Shown in pieces: positions 45,955 to 55,930 of a DNA stretch of 64,000 nucleotides. Made by a program: the position numbers and the translations under genes. Each line of letters opens with the position of its first letter. The first letter of the stretch is position 1. The notes under the pieces are model-generated. The model was not told the DNA's origin. It worked only from the letters and a program-made list of their open reading frames with translations, and did no database searches. Origin of the DNA: Paractinoplanes polyasparticus (GTDB taxonomy: Bacteria > Actinomycetota > Actinomycetes > Mycobacteriales > Micromonosporaceae); the NCBI RefSeq assembly GCF_019710575.1, contig NZ_JAHWFK010000011.1, forward strand, positions 62,001 through 126,000, given 5' to 3'.

Positions 45955-47943
45955 GTGTCAAGGGCGATCGAGTGGATTCTCCTGGGTGCCGGCAGTTGCA
46001 CGGCGATCATCGTTGGTCTGCGGTGGCACCGCCCCGCCCGCGTAGGGCCGTGGCTGCTCCTGGCCGGCGCGGTGTTCACGTTAGCTGTCGGTGACGTTTT
46101 CTACGCCTTCGACATGATGTCGGCGGCTACGGGCTGCTATCTGGGGATGTTCGTGCTCGTGGCGGGCGCGCTGTGGCGGTTCACCCAGGGCGGATCACTG
46201 CTGGTCGACCGGGCCCGGCTGCTCGACCTGCTGGCGTTCGCCTGCGCGGCGCTGCTCGTGGTGTGGGTCTTCGTGATCGCCGACAACGACCCGTGGGCGC
46301 GGATCTCGGCGTCCGATGTGATCGGTTCGCTGTTGCTGATCGGGGTCGCCCTGCGCCTCAATCTCGCCACCGGCCGCAACGTCTCGGCGATGCTGCTGCT
46401 GGCCGGCTCGATCGGCCTGCTGGCGGGCGATGTCCTCTACCCGCTGTTCCAGAACGAAGCGGCCGAATCCGGCTTCCGCGTTCTCTACGTCGCCTGGGGC
46501 CTGGCCGCACTGCACCCGTCGATGGTTCGCCTGACCCAGCCGATGCCCCCGCGCACCACCCACTGGCACGGCCGCTGGGCCGCGCTGCTCGGCGCCTCGG
46601 TGGCCACCCCGCCGATCGTGCTGCTGATCGAGGCCCTGGACGGCACCGTCCGCGACGGCGTCCCGATCGCCATCGCCGGCGCGATCACCCTGACCCTGAC
46701 GATCACCCGCCTGGCCGATTCGGTGACCCTCAACAGCCACGCCCTGGCCCGCGAGCGCGGCCTGCGCAGCGCCACGGCCGACCTGGTCTCCGCGGCCGAC
46801 CTCCCCGCCGTCGACGAGGCCGTCCGCGCCGGCGTGGCCGCGCTGATCCCGCCGAACGCCCTGCGCCGCGTCGTCTTCGCCGCCGACGACCGCCGGCTCG
46901 CCGCGGCCCAGCTCCCGCCGGCCCCCACCGGCCGCCGGCCCCGCAGCTGGTGGGCCGACTCCACCCCCACCATCGAGGCCACTGTCGCCCCGGATCCTTC
47001 CACCGGCGCGTCCGCCCCGTCCGAGCCCATGAGCTACGCCGAGCGACCCCTCCGCGCTGACAGCAACGAAACTCCGAACGTCACCGCCGTCGCTGTCACC
47101 GATCGCCCCGCGCCCCGCGCCCACACCCGAGGTCGCTTCCGTCGTTCCGGTCGGCTCAGCCGAACGCTCCGATCCGCTGCCACCCGCGTCCGCCGGCTCC
47201 GGCCCGGCACGTCTGCCGGCTCGCCACGCCCCGTCCGGCTCGGCGCCGCGGGCGTGAGCGGCCGGCTCCGGTCCGGCGGCCCGGGCCGCTGGTGGAGCAC
47301 GAGCGGCACCCCGTCGGCCAACGAGGACACGACGCTGGTCTGCCCGCTGTGGCTGGAGCCGCTGGCGGTGGCGCGTCCCAGCGGCGGCGCGTTGGTCCTC
47401 ACCGGCCGCCGTGAGGCACTGACCGCGGCGCACGACGCGCTCGAGGTGCTCGCCGGCCAGGCCGCGCTGGCCCTCGACCGGATCAGCCTGGTCGAGGCCG
47501 TGGGCCGCCGCGACAGCGACCTCTACCTGCGCGCGGTCATCAGCAACACCGCCGACCTGATGCTCGTGCTCGACGAGGATCAGCGCATCCGCTACGCCAG
47601 CCCCGCCCTGCACGAAGTGCTGGGCGACGACAAGATCTCGCCCCTGGCCACCCTGGAAGACCTGGTCCACCCCGACGACCGCGGCCAGATCCGCCGCGCG
47701 TTCGCCGCCGGCGGCGACGGCACGATGTTCTGCGCCCTCCGCCGCCCCGACCACAGCCAGGTGCTGGTCGAGGCCACCTACCGCGACCTGCGCGGGGACC
47801 GCCTGGTCCAGGGCTTCGTGGTGACCATGCAGAACGTCAGCGACACTCAGGACCCGATCGACAGCGTTCCCCTGCGCGACAACGTCGACGAGCTCCCGGC
47901 CTGGATCAACCGCCGAAGCGCCCAGCACAAGTTCCGCTACTGA
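45955..47943 (+). CDS. Membrane sensor with GAF-like and PAS domains but no output domain
   Basis: A 662-residue protein. Eight to ten hydrophobic helices fill residues 1-250. A GAF-like region (about 275-500) is interrupted by about 110 low-complexity residues (roughly 340-450) flanked by the similar patches RSWWADST and GRWWSTSG; the GAF half after it reads LVCPLWLEPLAVARPSGGALVLTGRR. A PAS domain (about 520-640) carries LMLVLDEDQRIRYASPALHEVLG. The chain ends at RRSAQHKFRY without GGDEF, EAL, kinase or phosphatase domains. Start is GTG 45955. The role is presumably sensory. Confidence 0.75.
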   Translation: MSRAIEWILLGAGSCTAIIVGLRWHRPARVGPWLLLAGAVFTLAVGDVFYAFDMMSAATGCYLGMFVLVAGALWRFTQGGSLLVDRARLLDLLAFACAALLVVWVFVIADNDPWARISASDVIGSLLLIGVALRLNLATGRNVSAMLLLAGSIGLLAGDVLYPLFQNEAAESGFRVLYVAWGLAALHPSMVRLTQPMPPRTTHWHGRWAALLGASVATPPIVLLIEALDGTVRDGVPIAIAGAITLTLTITRLADSVTLNSHALARERGLRSATADLVSAADLPAVDEAVRAGVAALIPPNALRRVVFAADDRRLAAAQLPPAPTGRRPRSWWADSTPTIEATVAPDPSTGASAPSEPMSYAERPLRADSNETPNVTAVAVTDRPAPRAHTRGRFRRSGRLSRTLRSAATRVRRLRPGTSAGSPRPVRLGAAGVSGRLRSGGPGRWWSTSGTPSANEDTTLVCPLWLEPLAVARPSGGALVLTGRREALTAAHDALEVLAGQAALALDRISLVEAVGRRDSDLYLRAVISNTADLMLVLDEDQRIRYASPALHEVLGDDKISPLATLEDLVHPDDRGQIRRAFAAGGDGTMFCALRRPDHSQVLVEATYRDLRGDRLVQGFVVTMQNVSDTQDPIDSVPLRDNVDELPAWINRRSAQHKFRY

Positions 47944-48000
47944 CGACCGGCGCGCCCCGGCGCTGACAATTCCGGACGTCCTTTCTTCCGTGGACACAGC

Positions 48001-48031
48001 GAAGCGCCGGACCGATTCGGTCCGGCGCTTC
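48001..48031. terminator. Strong bidirectional terminator hairpin
   Basis: GAAGCGCCGGACC pairs perfectly with GGTCCGGCGCTTC around GATTC, between the convergent sensor gene and GlsB-type gene. The stem is 13 bp or more and very GC-rich. Confidence 0.8.
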
Positions 48032-48046
48032 GAGGTTTAGCAATCG

Positions 48047-48322
48047 TTACCGGTGAATGCGGCGGCGACCGCCGACGCCGGCCACCAGAGCCACACCGAT
48101 CGCGGCCAGCACAACCTGGAACAGGAGCTCGATCCAGTCGAAGCCCTTGGTGTCGGCGACGCCGGTGGCGCGGGCCAGAACGGTGCCCAGCAGCGCGGCG
48201 ACGACACCGATGACCAGGGTCAGCCAGATCGGGATGTTCTGCTTGCCCGGTACGACCAGGCGGCCCAGGGCGCCGATGATGAGACCGACGATGAGCGCGG
48301 TGATGATGCCGGTGACAGTCAT
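48047..48322 (-). CDS. GlsB/YeaQ/YmgE-family stress-response membrane protein
   Basis: A 91-residue protein with three membrane stretches: GIITALIVGLIIGALGRLVVPG, PIWLTLVIGVVAALLGTVLA and IELLFQVVLAAIGVALVAG, ending RRRIHR. This is the transglycosylase-associated/GlsB pattern linked to general stress in Gram-positives; biochemical function is unknown. A GAGAGGA ribosome binding site precedes ATG 48322. It stands alone, bounded by a strong terminator. Confidence 0.88.
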   Translation of the reverse strand: MTVTGIITALIVGLIIGALGRLVVPGKQNIPIWLTLVIGVVAALLGTVLARATGVADTKGFDWIELLFQVVLAAIGVALVAGVGGRRRIHR

Positions 48323-48402
48323 TGGGGGTTCCTCTCGGGGGTGAAGCTTTGTTGCGTCCGTCGAGCCCCAGAGTTCCCGAGTAGCCGAAAACCCAAACCG
48401 AT

Positions 48403-50283
<1,881 letters not shown>

Positions 50284-50376
50284 GATCTTCCGTTCTTATC
50301 GTCCGAGTGGTGGTCCGGCGCGGCGCCGGCGTGCTCTATCGTCCCACGTCCGCGCGGAAGGCCCACTCACACCCGC

Positions 50377-51177
50377 TCACACCGGCTCGAGGCGGGCGTG
50401 CGGGGAAGGCGGTAACTCGGCCGTGATGGCGTCGCCGGGCCGGACGACGCCGCCGCGGAGCACCACCGCCATGATCCCGCCCTTGCGCACGAGGCCGCCG
50501 TGCTCGTCGGGGGCGATCACCTCTTTCAGCAGGCCCGGCCGGAAGTTGTTGATCTGCTGGCAGGGATTGCGGAGACCCGCGACGACCAGGGCCGGACGGG
50601 AGTCGGGGCCGCGTTCCTGCTCGGCCGCCTCCTCGCGCGCGAGCGCGGCCCGCAACGCCTCGGCGGCGCGGGCGGTCGGCTCGTTCAGCGTCGCCGCGGC
50701 CGCCGCTCCCAGCACACCGGCCAGCACGTTCCCGGCGCGGTCGGCGCTTTCGGCGCGGTCGGCGCTTTCCGGGCGGTCGGCGCGGTTGGCGCTTTCCGGG
50801 CGGTCGGCGCGGTCGGCGCTTTCGGCGCGGTCGGCGCTTCCGGGCGGTGGGCCGAAGCGCAGGATCGTGCCCACCGGCAGGTCGAGCAGGGCCAGGCCGC
50901 GGGTCGTCACGTTCTCGCCCAGGTTGCCCGGCTGGACGTCGTAGCCCTTCCGCGCGACGTCGGCGAACAGCTCCTCGTGGATCAGGTGGACCTGCCGCAG
51001 GTTGGGCTGCGCCGCGTCGGCCTTGACGCGGCTCCGGTGCCGCACGTGGACACCCGCGTGCGTGTCGCCTTCGACGCCCAGGCCCGCCACCAACACGATC
51101 GCGTCTCGCGCGGGCTTGGTGAACGAGTAGACGCCGTTCTGGTTGACCGAGGCCACTTCCCCGTGCGCAGTCTCCAT
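50377..51177 (-). CDS. MOSC-domain protein with repeat-expanded insert
   Basis: A 266-residue protein with a MOSC fold: LVAGLGVEGDTHAG, NLRQVHLIHEELF and QPGNLGENVTTRGLALLDLPVGTILRFG, then a C-terminal CQQINNFRPGLL and GGIMAVVLRGGVVRPGDAI. MOSC domains handle sulphur or molybdenum-cofactor-related transfers and use a conserved Cys; C in NPCQQI is the candidate. Between about residues 112 and 148 the sequence is a Ser-Ala-Asp-Arg-Ala-Glu repeat not expected in the family. Start is ATG 51177. Confidence 0.82.
   Translation of the reverse strand: METAHGEVASVNQNGVYSFTKPARDAIVLVAGLGVEGDTHAGVHVRHRSRVKADAAQPNLRQVHLIHEELFADVARKGYDVQPGNLGENVTTRGLALLDLPVGTILRFGPPPGSADRAESADRADRPESANRADRPESADRAESADRAGNVLAGVLGAAAAATLNEPTARAAEALRAALAREEAAEQERGPDSRPALVVAGLRNPCQQINNFRPGLLKEVIAPDEHGGLVRKGGIMAVVLRGGVVRPGDAITAELPPSPHARLEPV
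50733..50848. repeat. In-frame 18/27-bp repeat within the MOSC gene
   Basis: Units encoding SADRAE (18 bp) and SADRADRPE or SANRADRPE (27 bp) follow one another. The motif GGTCGGCGC recurs throughout. All unit lengths keep the reading frame. Confidence 0.85.
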
Positions 51178-51227
51178 GGGCCGAAGTCTGACCGAACCGC
51201 GCCGACCGGCTCGACCCATTTCTCAGC

Positions 51228-51761
51228 TCACTCGGGCGGGGCCAGGAAGAGTTCGGAGAGTTTCGGCAGGCGGCGCTGCATTTCCTCCTCGTTGTCGAAA
51301 TCCCACAGATCGGCGGCCTCGGGCCGGGTCACCGGGCGGTCGGACGCGGGGAACTCGTTGCCGGTCGCCTGGGCGTAGGCCTCGGCCGCGATGGACAGCA
51401 CCTCTTCGGCCTCGAAGACCGCGCCCGAGTCGGCCGCGGCCCGCACCACCGCCACGTCGGCCAGCGAGTCGGGAGACTTCACCGACCGGGCCACCGCGTC
51501 GCGCCCGTGGGCGATCAGCCAGCCGCGGAAGCTGTCGAAGCCCTCTTCGGAACAGCCACCGTTGATCAGATAGGCCGCCGCCCAAAGATCCTGCGTGCCG
51601 GAGGCCACCATGACCTTGTCGAGATGACGACCCCAGGCCACGATCTCGTCGGGATCGCGGGTGGCCAGGTCGGCCACGGCGCGCTGCGCCACATCGGCGG
51701 GCGAGGCGGGCCGGTCGGCGGTCGCCCGGCTGATGACTGCCCAGAAGTCGTCGGTTCTCAT
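51228..51761 (-). CDS. DUF4240-domain protein
   Basis: A 177-residue protein matching DUF4240: MRTDDFWAVISRA at the start, then WAAAYLINGGCSEEGFDSFRGWLIAHGRDAV. It is acidic and soluble. The domain is widespread in actinobacteria, often with WGR-type or polymorphic-toxin-related genes, but no partner is visible here. It is on the same strand as the MOSC gene, 50 bp before it. Confidence 0.85.
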   Translation of the reverse strand: MRTDDFWAVISRATADRPASPADVAQRAVADLATRDPDEIVAWGRHLDKVMVASGTQDLWAAAYLINGGCSEEGFDSFRGWLIAHGRDAVARSVKSPDSLADVAVVRAAADSGAVFEAEEVLSIAAEAYAQATGNEFPASDRPVTRPEAADLWDFDNEEEMQRRLPKLSELFLAPPE

Positions 51762-51815
51762 GCCGCAGATCCTGCCAGTGGGGTACGACAGAACGCGGCC
51801 GGGCAGGATGGGGTC

Positions 51816-52784
51816 GTGCGAACGATTTCGGTGCCTGACGTGCCCTACGGATCCACCGCGGTCCGCCCGGGCTGGTCCGACCTACCCGAAAGCCTCCGCG
51901 CAGCCGTCGCGGCCCGCCTCGGCGGGCCGGTCGTCACCGTGAGACCCGCGGGCGGCGGCTTCACCCGGGCGTTCGCGGCGCTCGTGACGACGGCGGACGG
52001 GGTGACCAGCTTCGTCAAGGCCGCGCCCCGGCCCGACCCCACCTCCGACTGGTACGCCCGTGAGGCCTTCATCACGTCACGCCTGCCCGCGGCCGTGGCC
52101 GCTCCCCGGCCGCTCTGGACGATGGTCGAGTCCGACCATTTCGTGCTGTGCCTCGAACCGGTCGACGGCCACGTGCCGGCGCTGCCGTGGTCGCCGCCGG
52201 AACTCCGCGCGGCCCTCTCCGCCTGGTCCGCCGCCGCCGAGGCGCTCGCCGTTCCGAGCCGCGATCTGCTCGAGGCCGGCGTGCCGGCGCTGGCCGACAT
52301 CGTGCGCGGCGAGATGTCCTGGTGGACCGAGATCGCCGCCGGCCGGGAGCCGATGCCCCGCACGGCCCACGGCACCGTCGCGCCGACCCGGCTCGCCCAC
52401 TTGGCCCGGCTCGAGCAGGAGCTGCCGGACCGGGTCGCCGGCGACGCCCTCATGCACGGCGACCTGCGGGTCGACAACGTCCTCATCGACCGGGCCGGCC
52501 ACGCTCTGCTCTGCGACTGGACCTGGCCGTGTCTGGGCGCGCCCTGGTTCGACACCGTGACCCTGCTGGTCACCGCTTTCGCGAGCGGGCTGGACGCGGA
52601 CGGGTACCTGGCGGCCTGGAACGCGCCGGCCGAGGGCGTCGACGGGGCGCTGGCCGCGCTGGCCGGCTACTGGCTGGTGCGCGCCGACGGCGGGCCGAGC
52701 AGCGCGTCCCCGCACAGCCGCCAGCATCAACGCTTCAGCGGCGAGCAGGCGCTGGCCTGGCTGGCCGACCGCCGGAGCTGGTGA
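51816..52784 (+). CDS. Aminoglycoside phosphotransferase-like kinase
   Basis: A 322-residue APH/protein-kinase-like enzyme. The catalytic loop MHGDLRVDNVLIDRAG (about 210) supplies HGD and the downstream Asn; LLCDWTWPCLGAPWFD provides the metal-binding Asp. The N-lobe has VVTVRPAGGGFTRAFAALV and SFVKAA with the ATP-binding Lys. Substrates of such stand-alone kinases range from sugars to antibiotics; a resistance role is not implied. Start is GTG 51816, divergent from the DUF4240 gene. Confidence 0.82.
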   Translation: MRTISVPDVPYGSTAVRPGWSDLPESLRAAVAARLGGPVVTVRPAGGGFTRAFAALVTTADGVTSFVKAAPRPDPTSDWYAREAFITSRLPAAVAAPRPLWTMVESDHFVLCLEPVDGHVPALPWSPPELRAALSAWSAAAEALAVPSRDLLEAGVPALADIVRGEMSWWTEIAAGREPMPRTAHGTVAPTRLAHLARLEQELPDRVAGDALMHGDLRVDNVLIDRAGHALLCDWTWPCLGAPWFDTVTLLVTAFASGLDADGYLAAWNAPAEGVDGALAALAGYWLVRADGGPSSASPHSRQHQRFSGEQALAWLADRRSW

Positions 52785-52791
52785 GGGCGTT

Positions 52792-52820
52792 TTGGCGGCG
52801 CGCCGGGCGGCTGGTAGTGT
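52792..52820 (+). promoter_or_regulatory. rpsT promoter
   Basis: TTGGCG (52792-52797), a 17-bp spacer and TAGTGT (52815-52820) fit a vegetative promoter. The leader to rpsT would be about 100 nt, room for the feedback control known for S20 in other bacteria. Confidence 0.5.
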
Positions 52821-52927
52821 GGATTCTCGCGTGTGGTGAAGCGCCATTGTCCGCTGATTCCGGTCGGCGGCGGCGACCACCCTGCTGAGACCGTTTTCCG
52901 AACACCTAGTCAGGACAAGGCTGTCGC

Positions 52928-53194
52928 GTGGCGAACATCAAGTCCCAGATCAAGCGCAACCGGCAGAACGAGAAGGCCCGGCTGCGTAACAAGTCGGTCA
53001 AGTCGTCGCTGAAGACCGTGATCCGCAAGCTGAATGAGGCGAGCGAGGCCGGCGACACGCAGACCGCGACGACGCTGCTGCGTGACGCCTCTCGTCAGCT
53101 CGACAAGGCCGTGAGCAAGGGCGTCATCCACAAGAACCAGGCGGCGAACCGCAAGTCGGCCATCGCCAAGCGCATCACCGCGCTGTCCGCCTGA
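52928..53194 (+). CDS. rpsT: 30S ribosomal protein S20
   Basis: An 88-residue Lys/Arg-rich helical protein starting [24 protein letters not shown] and ending [16 protein letters not shown], a standard bS20. It binds 16S rRNA early in 30S assembly. The start is GTG 52928. It is followed by a strong intrinsic terminator. Confidence 0.98.
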   Translation: MANIKSQIKRNRQNEKARLRNKSVKSSLKTVIRKLNEASEAGDTQTATTLLRDASRQLDKAVSKGVIHKNQAANRKSAIAKRITALSA

Positions 53195-53227
53195 TCCTTC
53201 GCGGGTAGCACCTGTAAAGGCTGCACT

Positions 53228-53275
53228 CCGGGCGCCGCCGGACTTCAAGTCCATGGCGGCGCCCGGTGTCTTTTT
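53228..53275 (+). terminator. Intrinsic terminator of rpsT
   Basis: CCGGGCGCCGCC (53228-53239) pairs perfectly with GGCGGCGCCCGG (53255-53266), followed by TTTTT at 53271-53275. The loop itself can form a small GGACTT/AGTCC hairpin. It is one of the few canonical U-tract terminators in the window. Confidence 0.88.
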
Positions 53276-53298
53276 GTCTCGGGTGTTACCTTGGTACC

Positions 53299-53544
53299 GT
53301 GGTAAACATCGAGAGAACCCAGACGGGCGTGCGTCTCGAACGCAACACGCTCAAGGTTCTGAAGGGCCTGGCCGAATACCTCGACATGTCCCTCGGCGAG
53401 CTGCTCGAGGGCATCACCCTGCACGCGTTCGAGGGCAAGGCGCCGTTCACACCGCAGACTCTGGCCAAAATCGATCAACTGCGTTCCGTGTACGGGCTGA
53501 GCCTCACCGCCGCCGACGCGCACCGCCTCGAGGAGCGGCAATGA
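53299..53544 (+). CDS. Small ribbon-helix-helix-like protein
   Basis: An 81-residue protein from GTG 53299: NIERTQTGVRLERNTLKVLKGLAEYLDMSLGELLEGITLHAF resembles a CopG/Arc-type ribbon-helix-helix domain, with a C-terminal helix TAADAHRLEERQ. A role as small DNA-binding regulator is likely. The start lies only 24 bp beyond the rpsT terminator U-tract, inside a TTACC-N10-GTGGTAA-like imperfect palindrome, so the transcript may be nearly leaderless. It is coupled to a SRPBCC gene downstream. Confidence 0.62.
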   Translation: MVNIERTQTGVRLERNTLKVLKGLAEYLDMSLGELLEGITLHAFEGKAPFTPQTLAKIDQLRSVYGLSLTAADAHRLEERQ

Positions 53545-53584
53545 CCGCCACCAGCGCGCATCGCGTTGAGGAGCAGCAATGACC
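53518..53584. repeat. 38-bp-offset duplication of a translation start region
   Basis: Two 29-bp copies, 53518-53546 and 53556-53584, match at 25 positions. Each contains GAGGAGC(A/G)GCAATGACC, a Shine-Dalgarno-like purine run and a start codon. Confidence 0.85.
53541..53582 (+). CDS. Thirteen-codon mini-ORF bridging two genes
   Basis: ATG 53541 lies in the stop of the ribbon-helix-helix gene (ATGA), and its frame ends with TGA 53580-53582, which overlaps ATG 53579 of the SRPBCC gene in the same way. It encodes MTATSAHRVEEQQ. The duplication made it; a role in coupled re-initiation is inferred. Confidence 0.35.
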   Translation: MTATSAHRVEEQQ

Positions 53585-54064
53585 TCCGCAACCGGCAGTT
53601 TTGCCCTACCGATGCCCCCGCGACAGGCGTTCCACCTGTTCACACCGCGCGGCGAGCAGGTGTGGGCGGAAGGGTGGCAGCCGCACTTCCCGGCGTCCCC
53701 CATCGACGACACCGAGCCCGGCACGGTCTTCATCACCACCACCCGCGATCAGGTCACGACGTGGGTCGTCGTCGACCGCGTGGCGGGCCAGTCGATCCGC
53801 TACGCCAGGGTCGTCCCCGGCGTCACGGCCGGCACGGTCCTCGTCAACCTGCGCCCGACCGGCGGTGGCACCGAGGTCACCGTGAGCTACGACCTCACGG
53901 CGCTGGCCGCCGAGGCCGAGCCCGACCTGCGGGACTTCTTCGCCGGGTTCGGGCGTTACCTCGAATCGTGGCGCGAGGCCATCGGCGCTATTCGTAGCGA
54001 CGAGTGGCGGACTGGCGGATCCACTGCTGCTGAGCCTCAGCCCGCTCCGCCCACGGGCGCTTGA
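53579..54064 (+). CDS. SRPBCC-family protein
   Basis: A 161-residue protein of the START/Bet v1-like SRPBCC type: FALPMPPRQAFHLFTPRGEQVWAEGWQPHF, VTTWVVVDRVAGQSIRYARV and the long C-terminal helix LRDFFAGFGRYLESWREAIGAI. Such domains bind hydrophobic ligands. A short Pro/Ala tail follows. Its last 77 bp overlap the 3' end of the convergent membrane-protein gene. Paired with the small ribbon-helix-helix gene, it may sense a ligand for that regulator, though this is conjecture. Confidence 0.75.
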   Translation: MTSATGSFALPMPPRQAFHLFTPRGEQVWAEGWQPHFPASPIDDTEPGTVFITTTRDQVTTWVVVDRVAGQSIRYARVVPGVTAGTVLVNLRPTGGGTEVTVSYDLTALAAEAEPDLRDFFAGFGRYLESWREAIGAIRSDEWRTGGSTAAEPQPAPPTGA

Positions 54065-54515
54065 TCGGGGCGCCGCGGCCATGGTCGATCACGCCGGGCA
54101 GGCGGGTGGTCGCATCCTCGCCCACGCGGGCCTCGTAGGACGCGAACGCGCTGCTGGTGACCTCGTGAGGCACGCCGGCGGGCCGTAGGAACACCGCCTG
54201 CGCATGCTCCGCGCCGGCCGCGCGGGCCACGGCGCCGAGGCCGGACCCAAGGTTTGCGCCCACGGGCGCCGACGGCGGCGCCAGCGAGCCGGCGATCACG
54301 TCGTTGAGCTTGACCATGATGGCGACGGTGGCCGGCAGCACCAGCACACCCCACCAGCTCACCAGCTCGGCCAGGGCGAGCAGGATGCCCAGCGCGACCG
54401 CGCCCTCGAGGAACACGAAGCAGAGGAACCCGCTGGGCGTCAGGAACCGGAGCCGAAGCATGCGGGCATAGAGCGGCCGGTGCCCGACCGGCTCGGGGCT
54501 GTGCGGCCGGCTCAT
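53988..54515 (-). CDS. Membrane protein of unknown function
   Basis: A 175-residue protein with two adjacent hydrophobic segments (about 28-50 and 52-70: LCFVFLEGAVALGILLALAEL, WWGVLVLPATVAIMVKL) and a soluble C-terminal half. No family recognised. The ATG at 54515 overlaps the holA stop by 4 bp, so it is probably co-transcribed with holA. Its 3' end overlaps the convergent SRPBCC gene by 77 bp. Confidence 0.72.
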   Translation of the reverse strand: MSRPHSPEPVGHRPLYARMLRLRFLTPSGFLCFVFLEGAVALGILLALAELVSWWGVLVLPATVAIMVKLNDVIAGSLAPPSAPVGANLGSGLGAVARAAGAEHAQAVFLRPAGVPHEVTSSAFASYEARVGEDATTRLPGVIDHGRGAPIKRPWAERAEAQQQWIRQSATRRYE

Positions 54516-55492
54516 CGCGCACCGCCCGCGCGGGCCGCGGCCACCGCGAAGACGGCCTGTTCCAAGGCATAGCCACGGTCTTCGGCGCCGCCCTTGACCG
54601 CGGCGTTGCAGTCGGCGGCCGCGCGCATGGCGTCGACCAAGCCCTCCGGCGTCCAGCCGCGGCTGCGTTCCTGCGCGCGCTGGATCTTCCACGCGGGCAT
54701 GCCGAGCGAGCTGGCCATCTGGTACGGATTTCCGCGCCCGGCCGAGGCCACCTTGGCCACCGTGCGCACACCGTCGGCGATCGCGTCGGCGATCGGCACC
54801 GGGTCGACGCCGACGTGCAGCGCCCACCGCAGCGCCTCGAGCGCCCCCGGCACGTCACCGATCATCGCCGCGTCGGCCACCGTGAACCCGCTGACCTCGG
54901 CCCGCCCCCTGTAGTAACGGGCGACGACGGCCTCGGTGATCTTGCCGTCGGTGTCGGCCAGCAGCTGCGAGCAGGCCGCCGCGATCTCACGCAGGTCGTT
55001 GCCGACGGACGCGAGCAGCGCCGACGCGGCCGCCTCGTCACACCGGCCGCCGTTGCGCCGGAACTCGTCGCGGACGAAGGCGATGCGCTCGCGGTCGCCT
55101 TTGAGCTTCGCGGCCGGCACGACGGTGGCGCCGGCCGAACGCAGTCCGTCGGCCAGCGCCTTGCCCTTGGCCCCGCCCAGGTGGGTGACGATCAGCGAGA
55201 CGTCGGGGTCGGGGTTCTTCGCGTACGCCAGCAGGGCCGCGATCAGATCCTTCCGCGCGTCCTGCCCGCTGCGGATCACGAGGACGCGCCGCCCGCCGAA
55301 CAGCGACGGGCTCAGCATCTCGGCCACCTCACCGGCGGCCAGGGCACCGGCCTCGTATTCCCGGACGTCGGCGCCCGGCTCGGCCGCCCGGGCCGCATCG
55401 ACGGCGGCGGTGACCGCGCGAGCGGAGAGCAGCTCCTCGTCGCCTTGGACGAGCAGCAACGGGGCGGGAGGCGCGGTGTTCACGCCCAACAT
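54512..55492 (-). CDS. holA: DNA polymerase III delta subunit
   Basis: A 326-residue clamp-loader delta subunit: PLLLVQGDEELLSARAVTAAVDAAR at the N-terminus, SLFGGRRVLVIRS, LASVGNDLREIAAACSQLL and the collar-domain ending HVGVDPVPIADAIADGVRTVAKVASA. Delta opens the beta sliding clamp. The ATG at 55492 (MLGVNTAPP) gives usual length; a start at 55528 adds twelve atypical residues. holA-rpsT-lepA proximity is standard in actinobacteria. Confidence 0.93.
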   Translation of the reverse strand: MLGVNTAPPAPLLLVQGDEELLSARAVTAAVDAARAAEPGADVREYEAGALAAGEVAEMLSPSLFGGRRVLVIRSGQDARKDLIAALLAYAKNPDPDVSLIVTHLGGAKGKALADGLRSAGATVVPAAKLKGDRERIAFVRDEFRRNGGRCDEAAASALLASVGNDLREIAAACSQLLADTDGKITEAVVARYYRGRAEVSGFTVADAAMIGDVPGALEALRWALHVGVDPVPIADAIADGVRTVAKVASAGRGNPYQMASSLGMPAWKIQRAQERSRGWTPEGLVDAMRAAADCNAAVKGGAEDRGYALEQAVFAVAAARAGGAR

Positions 55493-55715
55493 CGTTGCAC
55501 GAAGGGCTGACGTTTCCGCGAGCCTCACTCCTTAGCGCAGACTCGTGGATCAGGGAATGCGAAAGCAGACATATCGGCGCCGAGCCATGCCGGCGCCCGT
55601 CTGCCCGGCGCTCGATCAGGCTGAATGTCTCCGCGGCCCACTCACACGTATCCGATCGCCCATCAATCCCCATCATTAGCTACAACTCCCACCTGAAAGG
55701 ACTAACCCGGGCGTG
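55493..55715. other. Intergenic leader upstream of holA
   Basis: No gene is apparent between the holA start and the 41-bp repeat array; together they make a 424-bp gene-free stretch up to 55916. Confidence 0.5.
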
Positions 55716-55930
55716 TCGGCGCGCCATGCCACCAGCCAGTCCCCGCCGCAGGGGAGTCGGCGCGCCCCATCGCCAGCCAGTAGCCACCGCAGCCGTGCCG
55801 ACGCGCCCCCTCGCTAGCCATTCCCACCGCAGGCGTGAGTGCCGCGCGAAGCGCTGCAGGCGCGCCCCGTCGCTAGCCAGTCCCGCGGCAGCCGTGTCGG
55901 CGCGCCCCACCGCGAGTCAGTCCTGCGGCA
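55716..55930. repeat. 41-bp tandem repeat, five copies
   Basis: (T/C)CG(G/A)CGCGCC begins near 55716, 55757, 55798, 55857 and 55897, with CGC(C/T)AGCCA(G/T)T and CCGCAG between them. Intervals are 41, 41, 59 (one 18-bp insertion) and 40 bp. The last copy reaches into the 3' end of the acetyltransferase gene. Confidence 0.85.

Noticed and set aside
51816..52784. Antibiotic resistance by the aminoglycoside phosphotransferase-like gene
   Set aside because: The fold is shared by many metabolic kinases and nothing in the context indicates a drug substrate.
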